From: Pseudomonas sp. PB120
Lineage (GTDB): Bacteria > Pseudomonadota > Gammaproteobacteria > Pseudomonadales > Pseudomonadaceae
Direction: 5' to 3'
Length of the DNA: 47,224 nucleotides
NCBI RefSeq assembly: GCF_009761815.1
Contig: NZ_RWIN01000001.1
Coordinates: forward strand, 1-47,224
Each line of letters opens with the position of its first letter. The first letter of the stretch is position 1. Below are positions 34,701-43,628 of this stretch, piece by piece. The notes under the pieces were generated by a model. It was given only the letters and a program-made list of their open reading frames with translations, did no database searches and was not told the DNA's origin. A program made the translations under genes and the position numbers.

Positions 34701-35879
34701 ATGACTGATTCATCGATTTCCGGGCGCGCCGCGATCGTTGGCTTGGGCGCAACCGAATTTTCCAAGAACTCCGGACGCACCGAATTGCGCCTGGCCATGG
34801 AGGCCACCTTGAGCGCGCTCAAGGACGCCGGCATCGACCCGAGCGAAGTGGACGGTTTCAGCTCCTATTCCGTGGACAAGGTCCCGGAATACGAAATCGC
34901 CCGTTTGCTCGGTTGCAAGGACGTGAAGTTTTTCTCGCAAGTGCCCCATGGGGGCGGTGCGGCCTGCGGACCGGTGATGCACGCGGCCATGGCCGTGGCC
35001 ACTGGCGTGGCGAAAACCGTGGTGGTGTATCGCGCCATGAACGAACGCTCCTGGTACCGCTTCGGCACCGGTAGCTACGGTTTCGCCGCGACGCCGACCT
35101 TCGACAACGTCAACTACGGCTGGTACATGCCCCACGGCTTCCACACGCCGGCGGCCTGGGTCGGGATGTTCGCCCAGCGCTACATGCACACCTACGGCGC
35201 GACCTCCGAGGACTTCGGCCGGATCGCCGTGGCGGCGCGGGATTTTGCCGCGACCAACCCCCAGGCGTTTTTCCATGGCAAGCCGATCACCCTGGAAGAA
35301 CACCAGGCGTCGCGCTGGATCTGTGAACCGTTGCACTTGCTCGACTGCTGCCAGGAATCCGATGGCGCCGTCGCGATGGTCATCACTTCCGTCGAGCGTG
35401 CCCGTGACCTGCGGCAGAAACCGGTGACGATCAAGGCCGGCTCCCAAGGCATTAGCCACGGCCAGCAGAGCATGACCTCGTTCTACCGCGACGACATCAC
35501 CGGGCTGCCGGAGATGGGCGTGGTCGCCCGCGAACTGTATCGCCAGTCGGGCCTGGGCCCGGAGTCGTTCCAGACCGCCGTGATCTACGACCACTTCACC
35601 CCGTTCGTGCTGCCGCAGCTGGAGGAATTCGGCTTCGTCAAACGTGGCGAAGCCAAGGAGTTCATCCGCGCCGGGCACCACGCCCGTGGCGGCAAACTGC
35701 CGATCAACACCCACGGCGGGCAACTGGGCGAAGCCTACATCCACGGCATGAACGGCATCGCCGAAGCCGTGCGTCAGGTGCGCGGCACAGCGGTCAACCA
35801 AGTGGCGGATGTGCAGAACGTGCTGGTCACGGCCGGCACCGGCGTACCCACCAGCGGCCTGATTCTCGGCGCAGCGTAA
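34701..35879 (+). CDS. Thiolase-fold aldolase (Ltp2-like, side-chain retro-aldolase)
   Basis: 392 aa, non-condensing thiolase/lipid-transfer-protein family. Tyr296 in VIYDHFTPFVLPQLEEFGF and Tyr346 in GGQLGEAYIHGMNG are 50 residues apart, exactly the spacing of the catalytic Tyr294 and Tyr344 of Thermomonospora curvata Ltp2. The nucleophilic Cys of true thiolases is not in its usual context. Ltp2 cleaves the 17-hydroxy side-chain CoA ester of steroids to a ring ketone and propionyl-CoA, and works only in complex with the DUF35 part of ChsH2. That partner is encoded 1.5 kb upstream. A good SD (GGAG) lies 8 nt before the ATG. Confidence 0.9.
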   Translation: MTDSSISGRAAIVGLGATEFSKNSGRTELRLAMEATLSALKDAGIDPSEVDGFSSYSVDKVPEYEIARLLGCKDVKFFSQVPHGGGAACGPVMHAAMAVATGVAKTVVVYRAMNERSWYRFGTGSYGFAATPTFDNVNYGWYMPHGFHTPAAWVGMFAQRYMHTYGATSEDFGRIAVAARDFAATNPQAFFHGKPITLEEHQASRWICEPLHLLDCCQESDGAVAMVITSVERARDLRQKPVTIKAGSQGISHGQQSMTSFYRDDITGLPEMGVVARELYRQSGLGPESFQTAVIYDHFTPFVLPQLEEFGFVKRGEAKEFIRAGHHARGGKLPINTHGGQLGEAYIHGMNGIAEAVRQVRGTAVNQVADVQNVLVTAGTGVPTSGLILGAA

Positions 35880-35889
35880 GGAGCAGCAT

Positions 35890-37059
35890 ATGTTCGTTGA
35901 CCTCACTCCCGAACAACATGCCCTGCGCCACAAGGTGCGGGACTATTTCCAGGCCCTGATGACCCCGGACATGCGCGACCAGTTGCGCGGCCAGGAAGGC
36001 GGCGAACTCTATCGCCAGACCATCCGCCAGATGGGGCGCGACGGCTGGCTGGCCGTCGGCTGGCCCAAGGCCCATGGCGGCCAGGGCTATGCCGCCACCG
36101 AACAGTTGATCTTTTTTGAAGAAGCCAACATCGCCGGGGCGCCGCTGCCGTTCGTGACCATCAGCACCGTCGGCCCGGCCTTGATGGCCCACGGCAGCGA
36201 GTTGCAAAAAGAACGTTTCCTGCCCGGCATTGCCGCCGGCGAAATCATGTTCGCCATCGGTTACTCCGAACCCGGCGCCGGCAGCGACCTGGCGGTGCTG
36301 AAAACCAGCGCCCGCCAGGACGATGAAGGCTTCGTGGTCAATGGCAACAAGTTGTGGACCTCGGGCGCCGAGGCCGCTGACTTCGTCTGGCTGGCGGCCC
36401 GTACCGATCCGACCCAGGCGCGGCACAAAGGCATTTCGCTGCTGATCGTCGACACCCTGACCCCGGGTTTTTCTCACACGGTGATTCCGACCACCAGCAT
36501 TCCGACCACGGCCACCTACTACGACAACGTGCGGGTGCCCAAAGAAATGCTGGTCGGGGAGTTGAACGGCGGCTGGAAGCTGATCACCTCGCAACTGAAC
36601 CACGAACGTCTTGGCCTCGGCACCTGGTCGGACAAGGTGGTGGCGCTGTTCCGCCGGGTTTACCTCTGGGCGCGTGCTCGTGACGAGCAGGGCCGCCGGG
36701 CGATGGACAAGGCCTGGGTGCGCAGCTCGCTGGCCGAGTGTTATGCCCGCCTGGAAGCAATGCGCCTGATCAACATGCGCATCGCTTCTGACCTGGAACA
36801 TGACCGCCTGAGCGTGGCGCTGAGTTCGACCACCAAGGTGTTCGGTTCGGAGTCGGCCATTGAAATCCTGCGCAAGCTGGCGGCGATCGTCGGGGCGAAT
36901 GGCTCGATGCGCAGCGGCTCGGCGGCCACCTTGCTGCAAGGCGAACTGGAATTCGAGTTGCGCTGCGTGACGACACTGACCTTCGGCGGCGGTACCAATG
37001 AAATCCAGCGCGAACTGATCGCTCAGTTTGGCCTCGGCATGCCGCGCGCCCCACGCTGA
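35890..37059 (+). CDS. Acyl-CoA dehydrogenase, catalytic subunit
   Basis: 389 aa. SEPGAGSDLAVLKTSA and KLWTSGAEAADFVWLAART are the FAD-binding middle segments. The helix LNHERLGLGTWSDK contains the Glu used as catalytic base in the IVD/steroid group, and the C terminus ends FGGGTNEIQRELIAQFGLGM. It abstracts the alpha proton of an acyl-CoA while FAD accepts the beta hydride. Its probable partner is the base-less subunit at 33159; the two flank the hydratase and aldolase genes of the same step. AAGGAG lies before ATG, 10 bp after the aldolase stop. Confidence 0.9.
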   Translation: MFVDLTPEQHALRHKVRDYFQALMTPDMRDQLRGQEGGELYRQTIRQMGRDGWLAVGWPKAHGGQGYAATEQLIFFEEANIAGAPLPFVTISTVGPALMAHGSELQKERFLPGIAAGEIMFAIGYSEPGAGSDLAVLKTSARQDDEGFVVNGNKLWTSGAEAADFVWLAARTDPTQARHKGISLLIVDTLTPGFSHTVIPTTSIPTTATYYDNVRVPKEMLVGELNGGWKLITSQLNHERLGLGTWSDKVVALFRRVYLWARARDEQGRRAMDKAWVRSSLAECYARLEAMRLINMRIASDLEHDRLSVALSSTTKVFGSESAIEILRKLAAIVGANGSMRSGSAATLLQGELEFELRCVTTLTFGGGTNEIQRELIAQFGLGMPRAPR

Positions 37060-37124
37060 CGCTCGTCCATCAAAAACAAAAACCGTACTCGCCCCTCAAC
37101 CGGGGCGGGTTGAAGGGGACTTTC

Positions 37125-38345
37125 ATGAGCACTATCGAGCAATTCCGGCACGACACCCGTGCCTGGCTGGAAGCCAACTGCCCGCCGTCGATGCGCACCG
37201 GCATGGCTGAAGGCGATGTGGTGTGGGGCAGCCAGAACCCGCAATTTCCTTGCGAAGACGCACGCCTGTGGTTCGAACGCATGCGCGACAAGCGCTGGTT
37301 CTGCCCGGAGTGGCCGGTGGAATACGGCGGCGCAGGCCTGAGCGACGAAGAACTGTCCGTGCTGGAAAGCGAAATGCGCCGGATCAAATGCCGTCCGCCG
37401 CAAATCAACCTGGGCATCTGGATGCTCGGGCCGGTGTTGCTGGCGTTTGGCAGCGAAGAGCAGAAACGTGACCTGTTGCCGCCGATTGCCCGGGGCGAAG
37501 TGCGCTGGTGCCAGGGCTTCTCCGAGCCGAACGCCGGTTCCGACCTGGCCAGCCTGAAAATGGCGGCCCGGGATGCCGGTGATCATTTCGTGGTGGATGG
37601 CAGCAAGATCTGGACCTCCTACGGCGACAAGTCCGACTGGATGTACGCGCTGGTGCGCACCGACTTCAGCGCCGCCAAGCACGAAGGCATCAGCCTGATC
37701 GTGCTGGACATGCGCAGCCCCGGCGTCAAGCCGCAGCCGATCGATTTGATCAGCGGCAAATCGGCGTTCTGCCAAGTGTTCTTCGATGGCGTCAAGGTGC
37801 CCAAGAGCCAGTTGATCGGGCCGTTGAACGGCGGCTGGAACCTGGCCAAGTACCTGTTGCAGCACGAACGCAAGGCGATGTCGAAATTCGGCGAGTTCAG
37901 CCTGCCGTCGCACTTCGACCTGCTGGCCTTGATGCGTGAATACGTACCGGCACCCCAGAGCCAAAGCGAGTACGCGTTGCAGGCGCGGGCCACGGCCTGT
38001 GCGATGAACGAGCACGCCTACAACCTGACCGTGCAGCGCATGGGTGAAGAGGCTAGGGCCGGCGATGACATCGGCGGCCTGATGTCGATCATGAAGCTGG
38101 TGCACACCGAGCAGGAGCGCGACAAGTTCGAAGTCTTGCTCGATGCCATGGCCGGGCATGCCTTCGGTTGGGACAACCCCGCGTTCAGCGAGCAACAACT
38201 GGCGATTACCCGCGCCTGGCTCAACAGCTACGCGCTGACCATCTCGGGCGGCGCCTCGGAAATCCAGCTCAACGTCATCGCCAAGCGCGTGCTTGGTTTG
38301 CCTGAAGCGAAGAAGTCTGCCGTGAAAACAGGAGCACCGTCATGA
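37125..38345 (+). CDS. Acyl-CoA dehydrogenase, catalytic subunit of a second pair
   Basis: 406 aa from ATG 37125 (AAGGGGAC upstream; the frame opens five codons earlier). FSEPNAGSDLASLKMAARDA and SKIWTSYGDKSDWMYALVRT are the FAD region, LLQHERKAMSKFG supplies the H-E-R glutamate, and SGGASEIQLNVIAKRVLGLP is the C-terminal flavin contact. It resembles the larger steroid-type dehydrogenases. Its stop overlaps the next dehydrogenase ATG by 4 bp, so the two subunits are made together. A second heteromeric dehydrogenase implies another dehydrogenation step, for example an extra beta-oxidation round. Confidence 0.9.
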   Translation: MSTIEQFRHDTRAWLEANCPPSMRTGMAEGDVVWGSQNPQFPCEDARLWFERMRDKRWFCPEWPVEYGGAGLSDEELSVLESEMRRIKCRPPQINLGIWMLGPVLLAFGSEEQKRDLLPPIARGEVRWCQGFSEPNAGSDLASLKMAARDAGDHFVVDGSKIWTSYGDKSDWMYALVRTDFSAAKHEGISLIVLDMRSPGVKPQPIDLISGKSAFCQVFFDGVKVPKSQLIGPLNGGWNLAKYLLQHERKAMSKFGEFSLPSHFDLLALMREYVPAPQSQSEYALQARATACAMNEHAYNLTVQRMGEEARAGDDIGGLMSIMKLVHTEQERDKFEVLLDAMAGHAFGWDNPAFSEQQLAITRAWLNSYALTISGGASEIQLNVIAKRVLGLPEAKKSAVKTGAPS

Positions 38346-39484
38346 GCCTGCGTTATAGCGATGAACACCGTTTGCTGGCCGACAGTGCGCGGGACTTTCT
38401 TGCGGCCCGCAGCCCGGTCAGCGCCCAGCGTCGACTGCGCGATGACGCGGTGGAATTGGGCTTCGATGCGCAGCTGTGGCGGGACGCCGTGGACCTGGGC
38501 TGGAGTGCAATACCGTTTCCGGAAGCGCTCGGCGGTCTGGATTTTGGCTGCAAGGGCCTTGGGCCGATCTTCGAATCCATCGGTCGCAACCTGTCTTCCA
38601 CGCCGTTGCTCTCCAGCGTGGTGCTGGGCGGCTCGTTGCTGCACCTGGCGGGCAACTCGGCACAGCAGGCGCAATGGTTGCAAGCGGTGATCGGCGGTGC
38701 ACAGCGCGTGGCCCTGGCCGTGGATGAGCGTTCGCGCCATGCACCGAACCACGTCGCCCTTGAAGCGAAAGCCGAAGGGCAGGGCTATCGCCTGCACGGC
38801 GACAAGTTCTGGGTGGTCGACGGCCTGGGCGCTGATGCCTATGTAGTGGCGGCGCGCACGTCCGGGCAGCCGGGCGACACGCAGGGCATCAGCCTGTTTT
38901 TGGTGCCTGCCAATACGCCGGGCCTGACGGTGAGCGCCTTGCCGCTGATCGATTCGCGCAACAGCGCACGCCTGCAATTGAACGGCGTGCAACTGGGAAG
39001 CGATGCGCTGCTCGGTGCGTTGGGCGAAGGCTGGGCTGCACTGGAAACGGCGCTGGACCGGGGGCGCACCTGCCTGGCCGCCGAGCTGTTGGGGATGGCC
39101 GAGCAATTGTTCGAAACCACCTTGGAATACCTCAAGACCCGCGTGCAGTTCGACACGGCGATTGGCACCTTCCAGGTCCTGCAACATCGCGCCGCGCAAA
39201 TGTACATCGACCTGGCCCTGAGCCGCAGCGCCCTGATGGCCGCGCTGGCGACCCTCGATGACGCCGGCCACGACGCCCGCACTCGCGCGCGACTGGTCAG
39301 CCTGGCGAAATGGAAGGCCGGCGACACGGCCATCAAGGTCGCCAACGAAGCGGTGCAGATGCACGGCGGCATTGGCGTCACCGACGAGCTGGATGTCGGC
39401 CTCTACCTCAAGCGCGCGCGCGTTGCGCAGAGTTGCCTGGGTGACCGGGACTTCCACTGCGAACGGTATTCGGCCCACGCGTAA
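38342..39484 (+). CDS. Acyl-CoA dehydrogenase-like subunit without catalytic Glu (second pair)
   Basis: 380 aa, acyl-CoA dehydrogenase fold: MSLRYSDEHRLLADSARDFL at the start and VQMHGGIGVTDELDVGLYLK near the end. The helix that carries H-E-R in the partner reads LDRGRTCLAAELLG here, and no Glu occupies the C-terminal alternative position. It is therefore probably the non-catalytic half of a heterotetramer with the 37125 product, overlapping it by ATGA. It is the last gene before the 134-bp tandem repeat array. Confidence 0.87.
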   Translation: MSLRYSDEHRLLADSARDFLAARSPVSAQRRLRDDAVELGFDAQLWRDAVDLGWSAIPFPEALGGLDFGCKGLGPIFESIGRNLSSTPLLSSVVLGGSLLHLAGNSAQQAQWLQAVIGGAQRVALAVDERSRHAPNHVALEAKAEGQGYRLHGDKFWVVDGLGADAYVVAARTSGQPGDTQGISLFLVPANTPGLTVSALPLIDSRNSARLQLNGVQLGSDALLGALGEGWAALETALDRGRTCLAAELLGMAEQLFETTLEYLKTRVQFDTAIGTFQVLQHRAAQMYIDLALSRSALMAALATLDDAGHDARTRARLVSLAKWKAGDTAIKVANEAVQMHGGIGVTDELDVGLYLKRARVAQSCLGDRDFHCERYSAHA

Positions 39485-39489
39485 ACCCC

Positions 39490-40357
39490 TGTAGGAGCGA
39501 GCCTGCTCGCGATGGCGGCGTGTCAGGCGATGAAGATGTTGAATGTGCCGGCCTCATCGCGAGCAGGCTCGCTCCTACAGGGAATCGAGGGGAGCCCGGC
39601 ATTTGGGTACGACGCATCACCCTTGTAGGAGCGAGCTTGCTCGCGATGGCGGAGTGTCAGGCAACGAGGATGTTGAAGCTGCCGGCCCCATCGCGAGCAG
39701 GCTCGCTCCTACAGGGAATCGAGGGGAGCCCGGTATTTGAGTACGACGCATCACCCTTGTAGGAGCGAGCTTGCTCGCGATGGCGGCGTGTCAGGCAACG
39801 AGGATGTTGAAGCTGCCGGCCCCATCGCGAGCAGGCTCACTCCCACAGGTAACCGAGGGGAGCCCGGCATTTGGGTACGACGCATCACCCTTGTAGGAGC
39901 GAGCTTGCTCGCGATGGCGGCGTGTCAGGCAACGAGGATGTTGAAGCTGCCGGCCTCATCGTGAGCAGGCTCACTCCCACAGGTAACCGAGGTGAGCCCG
40001 GTATTTGGGTACGACGCATCACCCTTGTAGGAGCGAGCTTGCTCGCGATGGCGGAGTGTCAGGCAACGAGGATGTTGAAGCTGCCGGCCCCATCGCGAGC
40101 AGGCTCACTCCTACAGGGAATCGAGGTGAGCCCGGCATTTGGGTACGACGCATCACCCTTGTAGGAGCGAGCTTGCTCGCGATGGCGGAGTGTCAGGCAA
40201 CGAGGATGTTGAAGCTGCCGGCCTCATCGCGAGCAGGCTCACTCCCACAGGTAACCGAGGGGAGCCCGGTATTTGAGTACGACACAAGTCCCCTGTGGGA
40301 GCGAGCCTGCTCGCGATGGCGGCGTGTCAGGCGATGAAGGTGCAGGCCACTCCCACA
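39490..40357. repeat. Tandem REPIN array, 134-bp period, about 6.5 copies
   Basis: The marker GACGCATCACC (or GACACAAGTCC in the last) recurs at 39611, 39745, 39879, 40013, 40147 and 40281: five exact steps of 134 bp. Each unit holds two inverted REP copies (TGTAGGAGCGAGCTTGCTCG on the left; a CATCGCGAGCAGGCTCRCTCCYACA-type copy on the right) and a spacer. The first and last copies share GCGATGAAG and CCTGCTCGCG, whereas the inner copies have GCAACGAGG and CTTGCTCGCG, so the inner units look like later amplification. No gene is present; open frames across it are repeat artefacts (134 is not a multiple of 3). Confidence 0.95.
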
Positions 40358-40387
40358 AGTCTTTCAGCTGTTCTGGAGAAAACAATA

Positions 40388-42067
40388 ATGAGCATTGAAC
40401 GCTGGCAAACGGCGTGGCGCCAACTGATCGCCCCCGGTTCACCTTTTGAAGTGGTGACACCGGAAGATGGCGCGCCGCGCTACTTCCGAAACGCCGCACA
40501 TGACCTGCTGCAGATGATTGATGCGGGTCGTGTCCACGGTGATCGTGAGTTTCTGGTCTGGCAATCGCAACGCCTGACCTTCAATCAGTATTACGACCAG
40601 GTTGATCGCCTGGCCGGGCAGATGGTCGCCCGCTTTGGCCTCAAACCCGGTGAGCGGGTGGCAATTGCCATGCGTAACCAGCCGGCGTGGCTGGTGGCCT
40701 TCGCCGCGATCCTGCGCTGCGGCGCGGTGTGTGTACCGCTCAACAGTTGGGGCCTGCGTGATGAGTTGCAATACGCGTTGCAGGACAGCGGCTCGCGCTT
40801 GCTGCTGTGCGACGAGTCGCGCCTCGACACCCTGCGCGAAGACCTGGCCCGTGAGCAGCGGGCAACCATCGTCGTCGGTACCCAAAGCGCTGTGCCCGAA
40901 TACTGCCTGCGTTACGAAGACCTGATCAGCGCACCGCCAGCCCCGGTGCCTGCGCTGCAAGTCGACCCCGATGCACCGGCGATGATTCTCTACACCTCCG
41001 GCACCACCAGCCGCGCCAAGGGTGCGTTGTCCAGCCATCGGGCGATCTGCCAGGCACTGACCGCGCTGGATTTCCAGGGCGCGTTTTGCGCCATGAGCTC
41101 GCCCGAACGCATCGGCGTGGTGATCAACAGCGGCTTTGCGCCCACCACGTTGTCGGCAGTTCCCCTGTTCCATGTCAGCGGCCTGCACGCGCAGTTTCTG
41201 TCGGCCTTGCGGGGCGGTCGGCGCCTGGTGCTGATGTACAAATGGGACGTCGAACGCGCCATCGACCTGATTCGCGATGAGCGTTGCACCCAGTTCAACG
41301 GGGCGCCGGTGATGATGCAGCAGTTGCTCGCCTCGCCGCGTTTCGGCAGTGAGCACACCGCCAGCCTGTTCGGCCTGGGCCTGGGCGGCGGCGCATCGTC
41401 CGCGAACGTGCTCAACGACATGCTCAGGATCAAGCCTGACGCCATTGGCGGCGCCGGCTTCGGCCTGACCGAAAGCAACGGCATTGGCGCAGCGATTGGT
41501 GGCGATCAGTTCGTCTACAAGCCGGCGACGGCGGGGTGGGCGTTGCCGATTGTCGATATTCGCATCGGTGACAGTCCCGACCAGCCGCAGTCGGCCGGCA
41601 CGCGCGGGGTGATCTGGCTGCGCTCGCCGACGTTGATGAGCGCTTACTGGAACCTGCCCGAAGCCACCGCACACAGCCTGCGCGATGGCTGGCTCGACAC
41701 CGGCGACATCGGTTACCTCGACGATGAGGGATTCCTCAGCATCACCGGTCGGGTCAAGGAATTGATCAACCGTGGTGGCGAGAAAATCTCGGCCGCTGAA
41801 GTCGAGACCTGCATCCTCGACATGCCCGGCGTGCTCGAAGCAGCGGCGTTCGCCATTGCCGACCCGCTGATGGGGGAAACCGTAGGGCTGGCCGTGCATG
41901 GCCAGGCCTCGACGCTGCCCCATGAAGCACAAGTCTGCGCATTCATCGCCGAGCGTCTGGCGGCTTACAAAGTGCCCACTCACGTCTTCCGGGTGCTCGC
42001 GCCGTTGCCGCGCAATGCCACCGGCAAAGTGCTCAAGGCGCAACTGCAAGAAAGTTTGGGCGCATGA
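40388..42067 (+). CDS. AMP-forming acyl-CoA ligase
   Basis: 559 aa, ANL superfamily. P-loop MILYTSGTTSRAKGALSSH, A5-type segment GGAGFGLTESNGIGAAIG, hinge region GWLDTGDIGYLDDEGFLSIT, and catalytic Lys in the A10 motif RNATGKVLKAQL. It activates a carboxylic acid with ATP and CoA via an acyl-adenylate. In context it should load the side-chain acid before the dehydrogenase, hydratase and aldolase steps. ATG at 40388 has GGAG about 9 nt upstream; the open frame continues back into the repeat array but that part is not coding. Its separation from the dehydrogenases by the array suggests a promoter of its own. Confidence 0.9.
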   Translation: MSIERWQTAWRQLIAPGSPFEVVTPEDGAPRYFRNAAHDLLQMIDAGRVHGDREFLVWQSQRLTFNQYYDQVDRLAGQMVARFGLKPGERVAIAMRNQPAWLVAFAAILRCGAVCVPLNSWGLRDELQYALQDSGSRLLLCDESRLDTLREDLAREQRATIVVGTQSAVPEYCLRYEDLISAPPAPVPALQVDPDAPAMILYTSGTTSRAKGALSSHRAICQALTALDFQGAFCAMSSPERIGVVINSGFAPTTLSAVPLFHVSGLHAQFLSALRGGRRLVLMYKWDVERAIDLIRDERCTQFNGAPVMMQQLLASPRFGSEHTASLFGLGLGGGASSANVLNDMLRIKPDAIGGAGFGLTESNGIGAAIGGDQFVYKPATAGWALPIVDIRIGDSPDQPQSAGTRGVIWLRSPTLMSAYWNLPEATAHSLRDGWLDTGDIGYLDDEGFLSITGRVKELINRGGEKISAAEVETCILDMPGVLEAAAFAIADPLMGETVGLAVHGQASTLPHEAQVCAFIAERLAAYKVPTHVFRVLAPLPRNATGKVLKAQLQESLGA

Positions 42068-42160
42068 CGCCTGCGTAGTCTTTCCGGACGATGTTCGGGC
42101 CGGCAGAACACGAACAATGGGTCCCATACCACACAGCCTTATCAGCGAAGGAGGCAACAC

Positions 42161-43543
42161 ATGAAAATAACAAGAACAGGTCTCATGCTCGCGGTCGCAG
42201 TCACAGCCAATAGCGGGTTTATTGGTTTTGCGCACGCCGAGGTGTCACCTCAGGAAGCCGCCAAGCTGGGCAAGGAGCTGACCTGCGTCGGCGCCGAGCA
42301 AGCCGGGAATGCCGAGGGCACGATTCCGCCGTTCTCCGGCAAATACCTGGGTGAAGTGCCAGGCTGGAATCACGTGAAGTTCTCTGGCGACCAACCGGTT
42401 GACCCGTACGCGGCAGAGAAACCGATCCTGGTGATCACCGCGCAGAACATGAGTCAGTACGAGTCGAAGCTGACCGAAGGCCAGAAAGCGCTGCTGAAGA
42501 AATACCCGACCACCTACAAGATGAACATCTATCCGGGCCATCGGGATTTCCGTTACCCCGACTACATCTGCCGCCGCGCGATGGACAACGCACTGCATGC
42601 CAAGATCGTCAACGACGGCGCCGGCTTCACCGGGATCGGCCTGATCCCGTTCCCGATCCCGAAAAACGGCATGGAACTGCTGTGGAACCATCAACTGTCG
42701 GCAAAAGCCTACACCGAGGAAAAAACCACTGACCTGGCGTCGGTCCTGCCCAACGGCAGTATCGGTTGGGGCCGTGCCTACGCACGCAACATGGCGATGG
42801 GCAGCTCACCGACCGTCGACTCGAAAAGCGAAGACCTGATTGTTTCCTATAGCAACAACATGACCCTGAAGCCCGCCCGGGACAACGGCACCATGAGCAT
42901 CTCCCACGAACCGTACAACTTTGGCACCGGCACGCGTCAGGCCTGGTCTTACAGCCCGTCGACCCGACGCGTTCGGCAACTGCCGGGGTTTGGTTTCGAT
43001 CAGCCGATGATCGGTACCAACGGCACCATGACCATCGACGAAGACCGCATGTTCAACGGTTCGCCGGAGCGCTTCACCTGGAAGCTGATCGGCAAGCGCG
43101 AGATCTACGCCCCGGCCAACGCTTACAAGCCCAACACGGCTTCCGTCAAATACGCGGACATCCTGACGCCTAACCATCCCAACCCGGAGTACATGCGATA
43201 TGAGTTGCGTCGCGTGTGGGTGCTCGAAGGCGACCTGAAGGACGGTTATCGCCATGTCTACAGCAAACGCGTGCTGTTCCTCGATGAGGACTTCTGGAAC
43301 GCGGTTCTGGCTGACAACTACGATGCCCGCGGGCAGCTCTGGAAACATGCCATGGCCAACTACTACTACCACCCGGACATGAGCGGCTGGCAAGTGGGTT
43401 CGCAGTTCTTCATGGACTTGAACTCCGGCCAGTACACCGGCTACGGCATGACCAACGAAGCTAAAAAGGGCCCGATTCTCAACGAAGGCAAGTTCTCCCC
43501 GGATCAGTACACCGCCGACGCTGCGCGTGCGATAGGTCGCTAA
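42161..43543 (+). CDS. DUF1329 family exported protein
   Basis: 460 aa with a signal peptide of about 26 residues (GFAHA/EVS). The body has the DUF1329 pattern, including TLKPARDNGTMSISHEPYNF, PSTRRVRQLPGFGFDQPMIG and DLKDGYRHVYSKRVLFLDED. DUF1329 proteins are periplasmic or envelope proteins, usually encoded beside DUF1302 beta-barrels and RND-type proteins in clusters for hydrophobic compounds such as steroids. Here the usual DUF1302 partner is not in the window. A strong SD (GAAGGAGG) precedes ATG 42161, and a hairpin follows (43573-43595). A role in uptake or envelope handling of a hydrophobic substrate is inferred. Confidence 0.87.
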   Translation: MKITRTGLMLAVAVTANSGFIGFAHAEVSPQEAAKLGKELTCVGAEQAGNAEGTIPPFSGKYLGEVPGWNHVKFSGDQPVDPYAAEKPILVITAQNMSQYESKLTEGQKALLKKYPTTYKMNIYPGHRDFRYPDYICRRAMDNALHAKIVNDGAGFTGIGLIPFPIPKNGMELLWNHQLSAKAYTEEKTTDLASVLPNGSIGWGRAYARNMAMGSSPTVDSKSEDLIVSYSNNMTLKPARDNGTMSISHEPYNFGTGTRQAWSYSPSTRRVRQLPGFGFDQPMIGTNGTMTIDEDRMFNGSPERFTWKLIGKREIYAPANAYKPNTASVKYADILTPNHPNPEYMRYELRRVWVLEGDLKDGYRHVYSKRVLFLDEDFWNAVLADNYDARGQLWKHAMANYYYHPDMSGWQVGSQFFMDLNSGQYTGYGMTNEAKKGPILNEGKFSPDQYTADAARAIGR

Positions 43544-43572
43544 AACCTCAGCAACACGAACGACACGTGAAG

Positions 43573-43595
43573 GCCTCGCCGGACAACGGCGGGGC
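43573..43595 (+). terminator. Hairpin after the DUF1329 gene
   Basis: GCCTCGCCG, loop GACAA, CGGCGGGGC: a 9-bp stem with one G-U pair, followed by TTGTTG. Probable but weak intrinsic terminator. Confidence 0.55.
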
Positions 43596-43628
43596 TTGTT
43601 GCCCACCTGATGTTTAAGGAAAGACGTT

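Noticed and set aside
39520..40337. Chain of overlapping small open frames with repeated peptide (about 65-110 codons)
   Set aside because: They are translations of the 134-bp REPIN array. The frame shifts between units because 134 is not a multiple of 3, and there are no ribosome-binding sites.
39490..40357. CRISPR array
   Set aside because: The repeated unit is the whole 134 bp, spacers are not unique, the elements are REP palindromes, and no cas genes are nearby.
40439..42235. Long minus-strand open frame opposite the CoA ligase
   Set aside because: Antisense shadow of a clear ANL-superfamily gene; composition typical of GC-rich antisense frames.
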